64,000 nucleotides of DNA from Drosophila miranda (lineage: Eukaryota; Arthropoda; Insecta; Diptera; Drosophilidae): assembly GCF_003369915.1 (NCBI RefSeq), contig NC_046677.1, forward strand, positions 28,600,913-28,664,912, in the 5' to 3' direction. Every line of letters starts with the position of its first letter. The stretch's first letter is position 1. The position numbers and the translations under genes are program-made. The notes under the pieces are model-generated. The model was not told the DNA's origin, searched no databases, and was given only the letters and a program-made list of their open reading frames with translations. This document shows positions 52,501-64,000 of this stretch, piece after piece.

Positions 52501-55500
52501 GGGTTGGTCGCATAAATTTGCATAATGACATTAATTAAATGCAATGCAAGGCAACAGAAAAGAGGCAGCTGTAGAAACGGGAGCCCGACCGAGTCGGTGT
52601 TGGAACCGGAGCCAGGAAACAGGAGCCAGGAGCCCGGAGCCCGGAACCAAGAGCCCGGAGGCAGAATGAAGAGTTAAGCGCCTTGCGAAAGTCACTCATA
52701 CGACACGTATGCCGATAATGTTATTAAGGACGCAGCCAGTTTGCCATGGCTGTCAGCAGCACTGTTGTCCAGTCGAGTAGACTCCTGTCCACTCCTATCC
52801 TATCCATGCCAGAATTCACTCCACTCCAGTCCAGTCCAGTCGCGGGCTCCGACTCCTTTTGAAATTGTTTCATTAACGTAAATTAAAATGCATACGCCCG
52901 TGAAGAAAATGTAATCGGAAATGCGTTTGTAAGCGTCAGAGCGGGAAGTGGCGGGGAAACATGACGGAGGATGAATACGAGAATGGGGCACAGACGCAGA
53001 CAGAGCCACAGCCACGGACACAGAGGCACGGCCGTGGACTGCGACAAAAATGCATCGCGCCCAAGTGCATAATCGGAAACTTAAAAAGGCATTGCAAACT
53101 GATTTGCATAAGTGGCTGACAGCAGATGCCAACAGGGCCTGTCAACAGCTCTCAGTCTTTCGGTTTTTCGCTTCCTCAATCGCTCAATCTCTGAGTCCCT
53201 GCCCTGCCCCGCCCTGCCCCACTTGACAGCACTTGTCCCCTTATCGAGCCTGTTACTTAAAGTACGAAAAAATTGCCGTTCTTAATGGGATAGCCCTAAA
53301 TTTACACAAAGTTCTTTAAAAACCCATTAAATCCAATATTCAAATTGATTGTTTTTTAAACGATTTTCCATTGAGGAATTAACTGAAAGGCAAATGAGGC
53401 CGTCGATGGATTGAAGGAATTTCATTAAAGGTGATTGAGAGATTCCGTAGGAGGAGAATTAATGAGGAGTAAGCATTCAGGAATCACGATTCAAATGGGA
53501 GACGAGTATGTTGCAGGGTAAGGAGCCAACTCTGAGGATTACCATAAGTAAGCAAAGTTTGCCTTGGGGATAATTATTCTGTTCTTCCATTCAGAAGATA
53601 ATCATTTTTGAATTCTGATCTCTATCGCTCCGACGAGAGAAGCATTTAGGAAGACCTATGTCGTCGGATTATCATCCAAAAAGAGTTTTTCAAATATGAA
53701 ATATTACCATCTCAGGAAAGCCCTCAATCGGTGAAGGTGAAAAAAACGAAACATAAAAGCGAGGATAATCGAAAAAGAAAACACAGCCACAAGCCGATGA
53801 AAAGCAAAAATTCTCAACTCAAATGTGGCTTCCATAAGAAAAGTTCCGCTCAAAAGAAAAAGTCTCAACTAAATTATGGCTTCTGCCAAGTAACTTTCAC
53901 CACAGGGAGAAAGAGAAAAGTGAACTGTAATTTTCCCTGCGCATAGCTCTTTTAGAGTTTCCCCCAATGCAATTTTCCAGAGCCACATCACCAGGTGGCG
54001 GCGGCGGCGGCGGCGGCTGTGATGCCTGCCTGCCACGGGATTCAGTTTTCCATTTTGTAATCAGGCCATCATCAATTAATCATTACCGATGGATTTCGGA
54101 GTCATCATTCCCTAACCCAACTAATGGCAGGGACAAGACATTGTTTTGGACAGGACACAATACAGGCCGGAGCAGGGACGTCACACTGAGAGCTAATTAT
54201 ATGCGGACACAGGCATTATTCATGGCTCATTAAAGCGTTGAATACATTTCCAATCGGACCCCGGCTCGTAATCCCGCCGGGTTGACATGCTAATTAACTC
54301 AGCTGCTCCGGCCACGGCTCCCAAATAACAAGCGACATGTAAGCTCCCCACCATCTGTTTGTATGGAGGAGACCCCGGCACCCGGAGGCTCTCCGCCTGC
54401 AGCTGCGGAGCTCCTTTGCTGATTTCCGTTTTTTTATTTATTTATTTATTTATGGGCCGAAATGCGAAATTAAAAATGTATGCCTAGAGGCGCAGCGGGC
54501 CGCACCAAAAACTGCCTGAACCCCAGTCGGGCAATGGGATAGCGGATGGTATGGTGCACGATGGTTACGATGGGTACGATGGGCACGACGGGCACGACGG
54601 GCACGATGGAAATAATCATAATTGCTAGCTGCTGGCGGGGCAGAAACTGAATTAACATTTTTAATAAGCAGCTCCCCGGCAGGTGAACATCACTCGGAGC
54701 CTCCAAAAGCGGAATAAATGTGATTATCAAAACAAGAAACAAAATGAATTTCAACTTCAAATGCAGAGAAATTCCACTGTCCGCCATATCAACTATCCAG
54801 TAGCATCCAGTAGCATTGAAATGTGTCAGCTATCAGAGGCAGCAGATCGGAATACGTATCATCTATCACAATTGGTCTGTCTACTCACCGATGATGTTCA
54901 GCTGGAATGCCATGGACATTTTGGGCTCCGTGTTGACCTGGCACTCGTAGATGCCGCTGTCCCGAGCCTGCGGCGACTTCACGTGCAGCGTCCACTCCCT
55001 GGCATCCTTCGATTCGGTTACCTGACAAGGACACACACGTACAAAAACGCACAGAGATACAGATATCATTTCAGTGTTTTTTGCAGTTTTTAATAGGGTG
55101 TACATGGTGTTCCGGGGGTATGTTATGTGTGGCTATACATATGTGACTATCAGATAAAAGGGGGTTTTTTTCATACAATAAACTAAATGTATAACAAATG
55201 GCAATGGAATGTCAATTTGTGCTTATGGATTGGTATATCTGAGAGATTCCATCTACAAAGATTGGGCTTTTTCGAACACCTATGATACCTCTACAAACGA
55301 TGTGGAGTCCTTTCCTATACAGTCCCATATATCTTTCCTCTACTATATCTATATTAGCAACTAGATCTTTTAGAATAAGTATTGGAGTCAGAGAGATTGA
55401 TGTGATGGCCAGTTGTTATATATTTCAATCGGAAGAAAGCTGGGGTATCTACAATTTGAAAGAGACGACCCTCACTTTCTCTCCCACAAATCAGAATACA

Positions 55501-58114
55501 CAACCAGAATGGTGGAAAAAAGGCGTGCCTGTATCGGATGTTTTTCCACCAAATAAAACAAAGTTCTCTGTTAAGGTTATGCCCATGTTTCTTGCTCTCA
55601 TTGGATAAGTTTTATGGGGATAGTTCGCATCTGTTTGGAGCCACATTTTCATTCAATAAATCTTTGTAGAGGGTAACCGTATAGCAGTACCATTGAAATA
55701 TACCGTGCATAAATGTTTTCAATGTTTTTCAGTTGTTCGATTTCAGTTTTCAATTTGGCATTCATTCTGTCATGTCTCGGTGGAATAATTATTCGCTTTT
55801 AAGGCAACAATTTGCAATGCAGCAAATTTTTATTATTTTTATTCGATTTTTATTTTTTATTTTTTCATGGAAATTAAGCAATTATGCAATTGAATGTTTG
55901 TTTGTTTGTTGGTTGCTTGCCCGCTGCTTGTTTGTTGTTGCCACTTGTTTGTTGTTTGGCTGTTCAACTGCCGCACAGTGGCGGCTATCGAGGAGTGCAC
56001 GGGGGCAGATTTGTCCTGAGTTATGAGTCGGATTAGCCGTTGAAATATCGCTTATGCATGCATAATGAAAGTGGCTTTATGGCCATAACACCCCCCGAGA
56101 GCTGGAGTTAACTTTTACATGCCGCCATGGCTGTGGCTGTGGTTTCTCTTGTTGGGCTTCCACATTCCACATTGGTTGAAAGTTTATCGGGATTTGCCGT
56201 GTTTCAGGTATCTAATCTGGAAGTTGATCTGAGGGATTGAATGGGGCTTTGTGCGGATAGATTTGCGTTGACTCGCTTTGGGGCGGCCGGGTGAATGTAC
56301 TAATAGATTGTTGGGTTCTCTAGGGATTTCATGTAAACCATACTTGAGGTGGATTTCCGTGGGATTCAAATGCAAAAAAGGCTCGGAAAATGAAACAGCT
56401 TTACACTACTCAAATTTGTTTAAACAGGCATGGCATTTCCTCGTTTGAGTTCATTTTGAAGGTGACCCTTCTGAGAAATTCTATCACAGTTCTAAATGAC
56501 CTCTCACACTTCATGGAATATAATGAAAAGGGTAAGGTTGTCTGTCTAATTCCCACACTCAATCAATGAACTTATGACTCTATCATTTTGATTAAACAAA
56601 CTTCTTGCCTTTAGAGACTTGACTTTAATCATGTTTTGGTAGACATTTCATGCGTGAAAGAGCATCGAGAGGAGGCATCTCCTTTCCAAGAACTTAAATT
56701 CTATTAAGATTAATCATGAATGAGTTGCTAATGTATTTTTAGAATCATGAATGAAATAATATCGTCATTGATAGAAGTTCGAAGAGACTATGATATGAAA
56801 TACAAACTAAGATAGATAAAGGAATAATCTATCAAGAGTCAATTAGAATGGCAGCTAATACCAATCAGAAATCTTGCTATAGATGCTCTTTAAACTAAAC
56901 TACAGAAACTCTAACAAAAAGCCATAACAAATCATTTCTAGTAGTTTAACTAACTATCTTTTAGGATTGAGGGAATCATACCAATCTCTTTGATTAACAT
57001 TCGTCAGATATCAAGACTAAGTAGCTCTTCGAGGACTCACCAAAAAGTAATTAGCCCAAAAACTTAATCCAAAAATCAATACGAAACCAGACCTTGGCAT
57101 CGAGAGATAAATGTCAGACAGTAATCTCTAAATAATCGGCTCAAAGCTATCAGAAAATCCAGAACTACCGAAATCAATAACTAATCGAATTTCCCCCTCA
57201 AACTTTGACTCTCGTTTAACCTCTGATGAAAGATTTCGAGGCAATCTGGAATGAAATATGGCTACCAATAACTACGAACACATTCCCTGCATTACGAGTA
57301 TTTTTCCCTCTTTCATCACACTGTGTCCCCTTGCCAGTGCCAGTGGCAGTGTCTTTCGAGGACCTCCTCGCTCCTCGCTTAACCCATCGCATTCAATTAG
57401 TAAGTGAATACATGACAAACCTGGAAACGCTTGTCCGAGGTGTAGGTGGCTGTGCCGACAGTCAGGATATGCAGATCACGTTTCCGTATCCAGGATACCT
57501 GTTGGCCCAAGGAGAGACGGTGAAAGAAATTTGATTAACGACTGCACATCCACATGATATACTCGATGTCCTTGGCACGCATCTTCATCGGTTATTTCCC
57601 CCGCCCTCTGTCCCCGGGGACGGAGGCCCTTGGAGGAGTGCCACCACACTATTCGCACTGGCACTCGCACTCGCACTCACCGATTTATCATGGAGACTGT
57701 CCACGCGGCATTTAATTATGGCCTCGGTGTGGCCAGTGCGTCCGGTGATGTTGCGCGGCATGCCAAAGTCGAAAATTGGCAGGGACTGGGAGAGGTCCGA
57801 GTACAAGTCCGTGTCCCGTTCCCTGCCTCGGTCCCTGTCCATCTCCGTTTCCGTCCCGAGTGCAAAGAGATCTGAGCCAAAGGACACGGGGCCGATGCCG
57901 CCGATGCCGGCCAGGAAGGCTAAACTCTTGAAAGTGTGATTCGTGGCATCCGTTTGTGGTGGCGCCTCCGCCGCAGACGATGATGAGGCTGCCAGTGATG
58001 ATGGGGCTGATAGAAATGTGGACAGGGTGGGGGGGCCATCCACGGAGCCGCCGAGACTGAAGTCATCCGAGGAGCTGTTGTAAGGAGCTGTGGCCGCCGC
58101 GGCAAACAGAAGGC
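46502..58114 (-). CDS. dpr-family two-Ig cell-surface protein (dpr3/dpr2-like), 5' exon(s) missing
   Basis: Minus-strand exons in order: 57681-58114, 57421-57498, 54889-55021, 48960-49293 (lower edge +/-1), 48791-48888, 46502-46611; donors and acceptors are canonical and phases agree. Exon 1 shown starts at an acceptor, so the signal-peptide exon lies further right. After a Ser/Ala-rich spacer, Ig domain 1 shows IIKCRV, VSWIRKRDLHILTVG, and YECQVNTEPKMS; Ig domain 2 shows ILNCVVQQPS, IYWYRG and TGNYTCQPTTASSASVLVHV. A roughly 45-residue acidic/Ser-rich insert (from ITPFDADDGE to SQLGDTLKSR) interrupts Ig 2. The last exon gives ENPAAMQKS plus a hydrophobic tail (LELCWMFLLVLALSR) typical of GPI-anchored Dprs. 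Dprs bind DIP proteins to match synaptic partners. The insert is a feature I associate with dpr2 and dpr3; which one is uncertain. Confidence 0.9.
47340..47450. repeat. Hexamer-type tandem repeat (CAGTCC/CAGTCG)
   Basis: About 15 degenerate 6-bp units (CCCAGT, CGCAGT, AACAGT, GGCACA) lie in an intron of the dpr-family gene. The long open frame here (Val-Pro-Val-Ala repeats) is a product of the repeat and not evidence of a gene. Confidence 0.7.
49294..54888 (-). other. Large intron of the dpr-family gene
   Basis: A 5.6-kb intron between the two Ig-domain exons. It contains (AC)n at about 49549-49567, (GT)n at 50658-50680, AT-rich DNA (51.0-52.5 kb), short direct repeats of GGAGCC(A/C)GGA type (52607-52665), (GGC)n at 53997-54016, (TTTA)n at 54434-54454 and a GGGCACGAC-type 9-bp array at 54559-54608. 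No nested gene was recognised. Confidence 0.5.
54545..54610. repeat. Degenerate 9-bp tandem repeat in the dpr intron
   Basis: Units of the form ACGATGG(G/T)T / GGGCACGA(C/T) repeat about seven times between 54545 and 54610, with the last units nearly identical. On the minus strand they read as repeats of Val/Ile-Pro-Val/Ile, but there is no splice context to make this coding. It is a minisatellite. Confidence 0.7.
55022..57420 (-). other. Intron within Ig domain 1 of the dpr-family gene
   Basis: A 2.4-kb AT-rich intron. T-rich DNA lies around 55830-55960, and 56400-57200 is AT-rich with no protein-like open frame. Nothing further was recognised. The next intron (57499-57680) is only 182 bp. 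Confidence 0.5.
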
Positions 58115-61100
58115 CTGTAAAACAAGAAGGGAAATCGGAGTGAGAAAAGGCCCAGAGACACAAGCAAAATAGAGGAAAATGGCAGAGACATCAGGAAAAC
58201 GGTGTGTGTCTGTGTGTGTGTGTGTGTGTGTGGGGCAAAGAAGAGACGACGAGAAGAGGCTTTGGCTCCTGCTTCATGTTTTCCAAATGAATTTATAACT
58301 TGGCTTCTCCGTCTCCGGCCCATGCCATTCATCTTGTTGGCCCTTTTGATTTGATTTGTTTCCACTTTGGCCACAACTTTTTAGCATTCCCCCCTGTTGG
58401 CCACAAAGTAACTTCCAACCGATTCCGGTGGCTCTTCAACGGCAAAATGTAACCATATAAATTCCGCTTTTGGCTTTAAGCCGACGGCATCGGCCCGTCG
58501 GCAATTTGCATTTAATTTATTAGCAATTCGTATTTTTATCTGCCGCTGCATATGTGCAAATATTTTTTGCATATCAATTTTCCGCTGACAATTTAAGCGA
58601 GAACCAGAAGCCCGAAACCACCAGGTTCCAGATCCCAGCCCCAGCCCCAGCACCAGCCCCTGCCCCAGACCCTGCCCCAGACCCTGCCCCAGACCCAGTG
58701 TAAATCCCAATCCAAACCCCAATTTCAACCCAAAGTGACAAATTCAATTTGTGCACTGCAAAGACTGCAAAAAATTGTATAAAAAATGTAATGTGCAACA
58801 GCGTAAAAATAAAAGAAAAGCGGGCAAAAAATGGGGAATAGTGAAATAAAAAAGAAATATTAAGCATACGGCATGTTGTCACGACAGCAACGACAACAAA
58901 TATTTGCAAATATGCCAACTAAATATAGAACGGGGCAAGAAAAAAGAATTACTTTTAAATTCAAATCAACAGGGAATTTGATGTTGACGAGCGGCTTCCG
59001 CAAAGAGGGGGGAAAGGGGGAGAAATATGCAACTGTCGGGGGGAAAGGCACGGGTACGGGTACGGAAACGGGTGTTTTGGCATCGGAATGGATTTGGCAG
59101 CTATCGAATTCTTCGAGGTTTTCTTGACAGGAATTTAGATTGGAAAATTGTATGGCATGCTTCATATTTTCGTAAGATCTTTTATAAAAGGTTCAATCAG
59201 AGAAGAGGCTTTAAATCGTTTTTAGAAGAACAATTCTTAGTAACTTTACAATTTAAGAGATATTTAAGGTAAGGAGGTGCACTAGACACTACATTAGCCG
59301 CCTAAGGGGCAGTATTTTAGTCACCGAAAGTTCTAAAAACCTTTTAAATCTTCTTGTCAATTACTTTTCTGACATTTCATATCTTCAAAGGCTCACATAA
59401 TTTCAGAAATATTCTGCGAAAAGCTGGCCACATCAACACCTCCAACTTTCCCGATCTAAGCCTCCTCCATCAGCACCTTCTTTCGGACTTCACCAATTCA
59501 TTACAAAAGAATGTTAGGTCTTTCATTTGAGCAGTAAACCCTCATCACCAGCCTGTCAAAATACTTAGATTTTTCACAAGAAAAACTTCTCATCAGAATG
59601 TGTTTTTTTTTTATTGAAGTTCCCTGATGCATGAATATTCTTTAATATTATTAATATTACCATCTGATAGCATTCCTAGAAATGATTTGAATATTATCTA
59701 GCTAAATATAGTCCTTAAGGTGTGATGTCATGTGTTTTTTCTCAGAAATTCGCGTACTCTCACCTTGGCTTTCTATAAATTATTTAAATCTTTTCTTGGG
59801 AACTCTCCCACATCCTGCATTCCTCCGGGGACGGCCCTGAATATCCTGACATATTCCTATAAATTATGCATATCTCTGTGGGAAAAAGTTTACTTTTCGC
59901 AACATTTCCTTCCTGTTGCCACAAATCTTTCAGTCCATTCCGAGGGTTCATTGAGGTCGACAGATCCAAGCCCCATTCTGCCGTTCTTCCAGGGTATCCC
60001 TAGCTTCTATAGTACTCTTGAGTCGCCTTGTTTTATGCTTGTTTGGGGAGCTGGAAGCAGGCAAACAAACTTTTTATTTTGTTGCGACCTACTTAAGGGT
60101 TCCGCTTCGGCTCTCGCCCTCTGCTGATTCCCATTCCATCATGGCATCATACCATCATACCATCATCCCATCATCCCACAGATGAGGCCCCCCCCCCTGT
60201 ATATGCTGGCTGTGATGTGACTCGTCTGGGGTTCACCACATGAGGTCATGGAAATGTTTTCCGTTTGTTGTTTTTCTTTATGCGCTGCTGTAAAATAAAG
60301 TAGCAAATTTGTATTTTATTGTTTGTCGCTTGCCTTCGGAAAACCGAAAAAAAATGAGAGGGCGAGCAGCACAGAGCAAAACAGCAAAGGCAACAAGAAT
60401 AACAACAAAATCTGCGTCTGGCAACACTGCGAATGAGTGATTTCCCCACCCTGTCGGAAAAGTATGGCATTTTCCAGCCAGCTGCTCAAAGGAGAAGCCC
60501 AAGCAGAACAAAATGCTGCAGGGAAATTCACAGACAGTTATCATAGCAAAAACAGCAGCTACAGCCACGAAAACGATTTTCCCTCATCATCATCAATAAT
60601 TTCATCATCGCCATTCCCAAAACAACTTCAAAAACTTTTTCCCTCCAATTCAATAGAAGAACGAGCGACAAAAAAAACACCAACAAATCGGCGAAACTTG
60701 CTAAACAAATTTAAGCAAATGAAAAAGCAGTAAAAATTGTGTATTTCTACGCGACTCGGTCGGCGACTGAGCCGCAATGCTTTTTTGAGTATTTCCTTTC
60801 CAAAAAAAAAAAGATGGAAAATACTTTTTCATACACTAGCGGCGGGTACAACCATTTGTGATGAGGTTTTTGTGCCACACAGAAGGAATCCCATGAAGTT
60901 TTGTGTACTTTATTGATTAGCACTCAACAGCCGATTGTTTGGAGTTCTGTCTATTCGATTCTCTCAGATTTATTTACTCAGCTCAAGAGGGTTTCTGAGG
61001 GATACTTGTTACATAGGCGTTCTTATAGTTCTTCTACAGACAGCCTAGATAAATTGTTGAGCCACTTTTCAAGATACTGTGGGAGAGAAATGGTGGATTT

Positions 61101-64000
61101 TTAAATTAAATCATTAAATATTCCAGATGAGACCAAAAAAGCGACATTAAATGATTGATTTTTAATACAGAATGTTGGCAACTCCAAGGGTATCCAATTT
61201 TCACCGCATTGGTATAAGTTTTCCGCCATTTTTCGTGCCTATTTTTTGTGTGTTAAGTCCCTGGAACCTTGCCGCGTTACCCCCCTACCCACTAACCTCC
61301 ATCCAGCCCCCTGACAGCCTTTAACTGATTTCGCAGTGCAGCCAAAGGCGGCCAAAGTTGGTCGCAGCGTTTTGTGTTTTTGGCCAATGTTTGCTGTAGG
61401 TCGCCGGTTGGTGCCCGGTTCCGGAGCCGGTGCCCCCTTCGCGCCACTTCACGCGCTCAACAGCTTCCGGCCTAGCGGAGCATGGAGCAACCAGGACATC
61501 TACACAGCTGTGTGCGTCAAGTGTGTGTGTATGTGTGTGTGTCTTTGTGTGAGCGTGTCTATGTGTATGGCATTCGTGCTGCGCCTGCAGCGATTCGTGT
61601 GCATTTGGCAAAGCACTTAAAATGACAAAAATAACAACAAACTAGAAAAACGAAACAAACAAAAGAGCGATGAGAGAGGTGCTTCCGAGTACTGGTAGAG
61701 AGCGGGGGGAAATGAGGAAGGCGGGCAGGGTACGAGTATATGCAGGCCAGACACAGCCAAACATTGAGCGAGAGAGAGAGGGAGAGTTAGAGAGAGATCT
61801 GTGGCAGAGATGTTCCTGAAAACCATCTGAAAAGAGAGATTTCTGCAGCCGGAGTGTGGCCCCCTGCTTTTGTTGTCATGGATAAGATGCAAATTGATGG
61901 ATGCGATGGGGCTTGTTAAGGAAATTAAAGAAAATGTTATACAACTTTTGATTGGAAGAGAAACAAGTTTCGTTCAATTTGAGTTTGGGACAGTGGAAGT
62001 GGAAGCCACAAGAAAGGAAACAGCCTTAGGGCGCAAAGCCGTAGATCGATGACTTGGGAATGGCAGCTTCTAGCAGTTCAAAAGTGTTCGAATAGACTAA
62101 TATAACACGTGCAAATAGAATAGCCTACTAAATAAATATTTACAGACACAAATACGTTCAACAATGACTGTCTTCTTTGTTTTCATCAGTAAACACAAAC
62201 ATGTACAATGATTGGAAAACCATTCAAAAATCGTTTTAAATCTCATGTTACAATGTTTGAATATGAAATGAAGAGGAAACGGTTTAACGACGACTGTAAT
62301 TTGTGTCTTTAAAGAAGAGCTCCGCTGACTCGAGTCAGCATTTAAATGCTAAGCGGCTAACGGTCAAGAAAGCCCCAGGCTAAGACCCCAAACCAATGGT
62401 CAGAAGCAGCTTAAAGGTGCTCTGTGTAATGGAACCATTAAGCAATAAAGCTAATCCCCTATTATAACCACAACAACGAAGGGCTCCAACAACCGGAACA
62501 ACCAGAAACATCCTCATAAACCAAGAACCGTAAGGGCACATTTGGAGATTAATTTATTTAAGAGTACCTACAACATTTCTGGGTTCAAGGAACTAATGAA
62601 AGTTACTCCAAGAATAGCCAAAACCTTGTGAATATTTCATTACTTTTGATAGATGGGATTCTGGCCTCGATTTCTGGTGGAACTCCCTTTAATTCGCCTG
62701 TAAAAGTGAACCCTTTCAGGAACACCCCTTCCGCAAGCCGTACTGCTGACAGGCTGCTCTATTTAAAGAGTCGTCGAGTCGCGCTCGGAGCCAACAAAAA
62801 TCCGGTCTAATGTCATGAGTCTGCTGGGGTCATGCCATGCCCGGGGTAAAGCTCCTTCATCTAAGGAAAAACATGAAGATAAATTGAAATGGCAGGCAAT
62901 TGAAAACTACCCACGGATTTGTCAGACTTTGGCTCTGGCTTAAGAGGATACGTACGTACATATACGAGTAAATATAAATACGAGTACATAAAAGAACAAA
63001 AATAGAAGTCCTAAGGGAAGCAAAGCTATTAAATGGAAAACTTTGCTTTAAGTTTTGGGTAAATGTCAAGAGATTGAGTTCAATAAACGTCCCAGTCAGG
63101 GGTTCATCTTCCCAGAAATCTGATTATTTATGAAGTGCCGAATGCGGGGTCCCTGGCGTCCTTCCTCCCATGGGTCCCGGCAAGCACACTATGGCAAAGT
63201 GTCTATAAAAATAGCAAAACACCAGACGAATTATAATGAGTTTGGTTGAGCTCACGTTCGGAAATGCTCACGTTGTCGGGGACCTCGAATCTGCCACGCT
63301 CATTGTAATCGTTAACACCAGTCGTGTAATGCCAGTCGTAAACTCTTCTTGCCACCTGTTTCTGCCCCTTTGCTCTCAGCAATTAAATGAGTGTCGTCTG
63401 GGCGCTGGTGGCTGGCGGTTGGGTGGGCGAGCGAGCGAAGGCTCCATAGAAAAACAGATTTACATAATGCCGAACAATATGGCCGAGGATGGCAACTATT
63501 TTTACATGCCCCATAATTTGATGACGACAATGTCTTGGCATAACAAAGCAGGGATCTGCATGGGCTTCGGATAGAAGGGAGGGGCGGCCTACTTGGGTAG
63601 CTCTTGGCCTCATGGAAATTTAATTTTGCTTCTCTTTAAGGATCCCTGCTCCTGGCAGCCCCCACCAAATCACTCACACACACACGTGTGGCAGCCTAGC
63701 AGTTTGCCTTTCTTTCATTTTATACAATACATATTTTTTTTTCCACGGGATTTATCTCGGTTTGGAACTTGTGGGGAGTGTGAAATCGAGCGTGAATGTT
63801 CAACGTAAATAAAATTCAATTTGGCATTTTCCTTTTAACTCAATTTATGTGTCAAGTGAAAGTGGATTTGACTCGGACAAACACTGGCGTTGTTCGTATG
63901 TGGCGTGTGTGCGTGTGTACGTGTGGTGTCCATTTGGATCTCCTGCATCAAAGTTATAAATGAATTTATAGCCCCGTCCCGCACCCCTGCCCCCCTCTCT
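58115..64000. other. Right end of window: presumed 5' intron of the dpr-family gene
   Basis: No exon was identified. The first exon(s) of the dpr-family gene, encoding the signal peptide, should lie here or beyond the window. Contents seen: (GT)n at 58202-58232, a CCAGACCCTGCC-type repeat at 58630-58700, A- and T-rich stretches, a cytosine run near 60188-60196, a (GT)n block at about 61518-61542, and overlapping palindromes at 62324-62350. No RNA gene or coding sequence was recognised. Confidence 0.45.
58628..58700. repeat. CCCCAGACCCTGC-type minisatellite
   Basis: A block of 12-bp (CCCCAGACCCTG) and 6-bp (CCCCAG) units. It produces a Gly/Leu/Gln repeat in a minus-strand open frame that is not a gene. 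Confidence 0.7.

Noticed and set aside
58574..58918. Hydrophobic minus-strand frame as possible signal-peptide exon of the dpr-family gene
   Set aside because: It runs straight into the minisatellite-derived Gly-rich repeat and has no good donor in the phase required by the exon at 57681-58114.
60437..60733. 98-codon Ser/Lys-rich open frame
   Set aside because: Fairly protein-like composition, but no homolog recognised, no promoter or splice evidence, and it lies in a probable intron.
63236..63574. 112-codon open frame near the right edge
   Set aside because: Mixed composition, no recognisable domain or splice context.

Overview
The window is animal nuclear DNA from a Drosophila species. 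It has intron-bearing genes with GT/AG introns, many (CA)n/(GT)n/(CAG)n microsatellites, Drosophila core-promoter motifs, and proteins that are clear orthologs of fly genes: Su(dx), the odorant receptor Or22c, an AREL1-type HECT ligase and a dpr-family immunoglobulin protein. Recalled fly sequences are close but not identical, so it is not D. melanogaster. The gene set matches the 22B-22C region of D. melanogaster 2L (Muller element B). An obscura-group or similar species is possible, but the sequence alone does not decide it.

Layout, left to right. 1-2606: no resolved gene. 2607-5975 (+): AREL1-type HECT E3 ligase, its extreme N-terminus not found. 8533-8903 (+): candidate two-exon gene for a 46-residue secreted peptide. 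9190-12413 (-): long secreted protein with three chitin-binding domains. 13404-16041: a 2.6-kb near-perfect palindrome (foldback-like repeat). 16100-16980: tandem promoter-like segments ending in an intact Motif 6 / DRE / Motif 1 promoter, which I assign to Su(dx). 16988-17825: a hAT-type non-autonomous element with a perfect 8-bp target duplication, lodged next to that promoter. 21081-24287 (+): Su(dx) coding exons (C2, four WW, HECT). 26542-28510 (+): an Ndc80/HEC1-like kinetochore protein with a tandemly repeated N-terminal exon. 28511-38235: about 10 kb with no gene I can support. 38416-43499 (+): Or22c in six exons. 46502-58114 (-): six exons of a dpr-family two-Ig cell-surface gene (dpr3/dpr2-like) whose first exon(s) are not identified. 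58115-64000: presumed upstream intron of that gene.

The genes do not form a pathway. Two are HECT ubiquitin ligases lying 15 kb apart on the same strand, but their non-catalytic parts are unrelated. The stretch from 13.4 to 17.8 kb, between the divergent chitin-protein and Su(dx) genes, is the most unusual part: it stacks a large palindrome, duplicated promoter pieces and a fresh-looking DNA transposon immediately upstream of Su(dx). No previously undescribed multi-gene system is evident. The best novelty candidates are this rearranged promoter, the repeated exons of the Ndc80-like gene and the small peptide gene.
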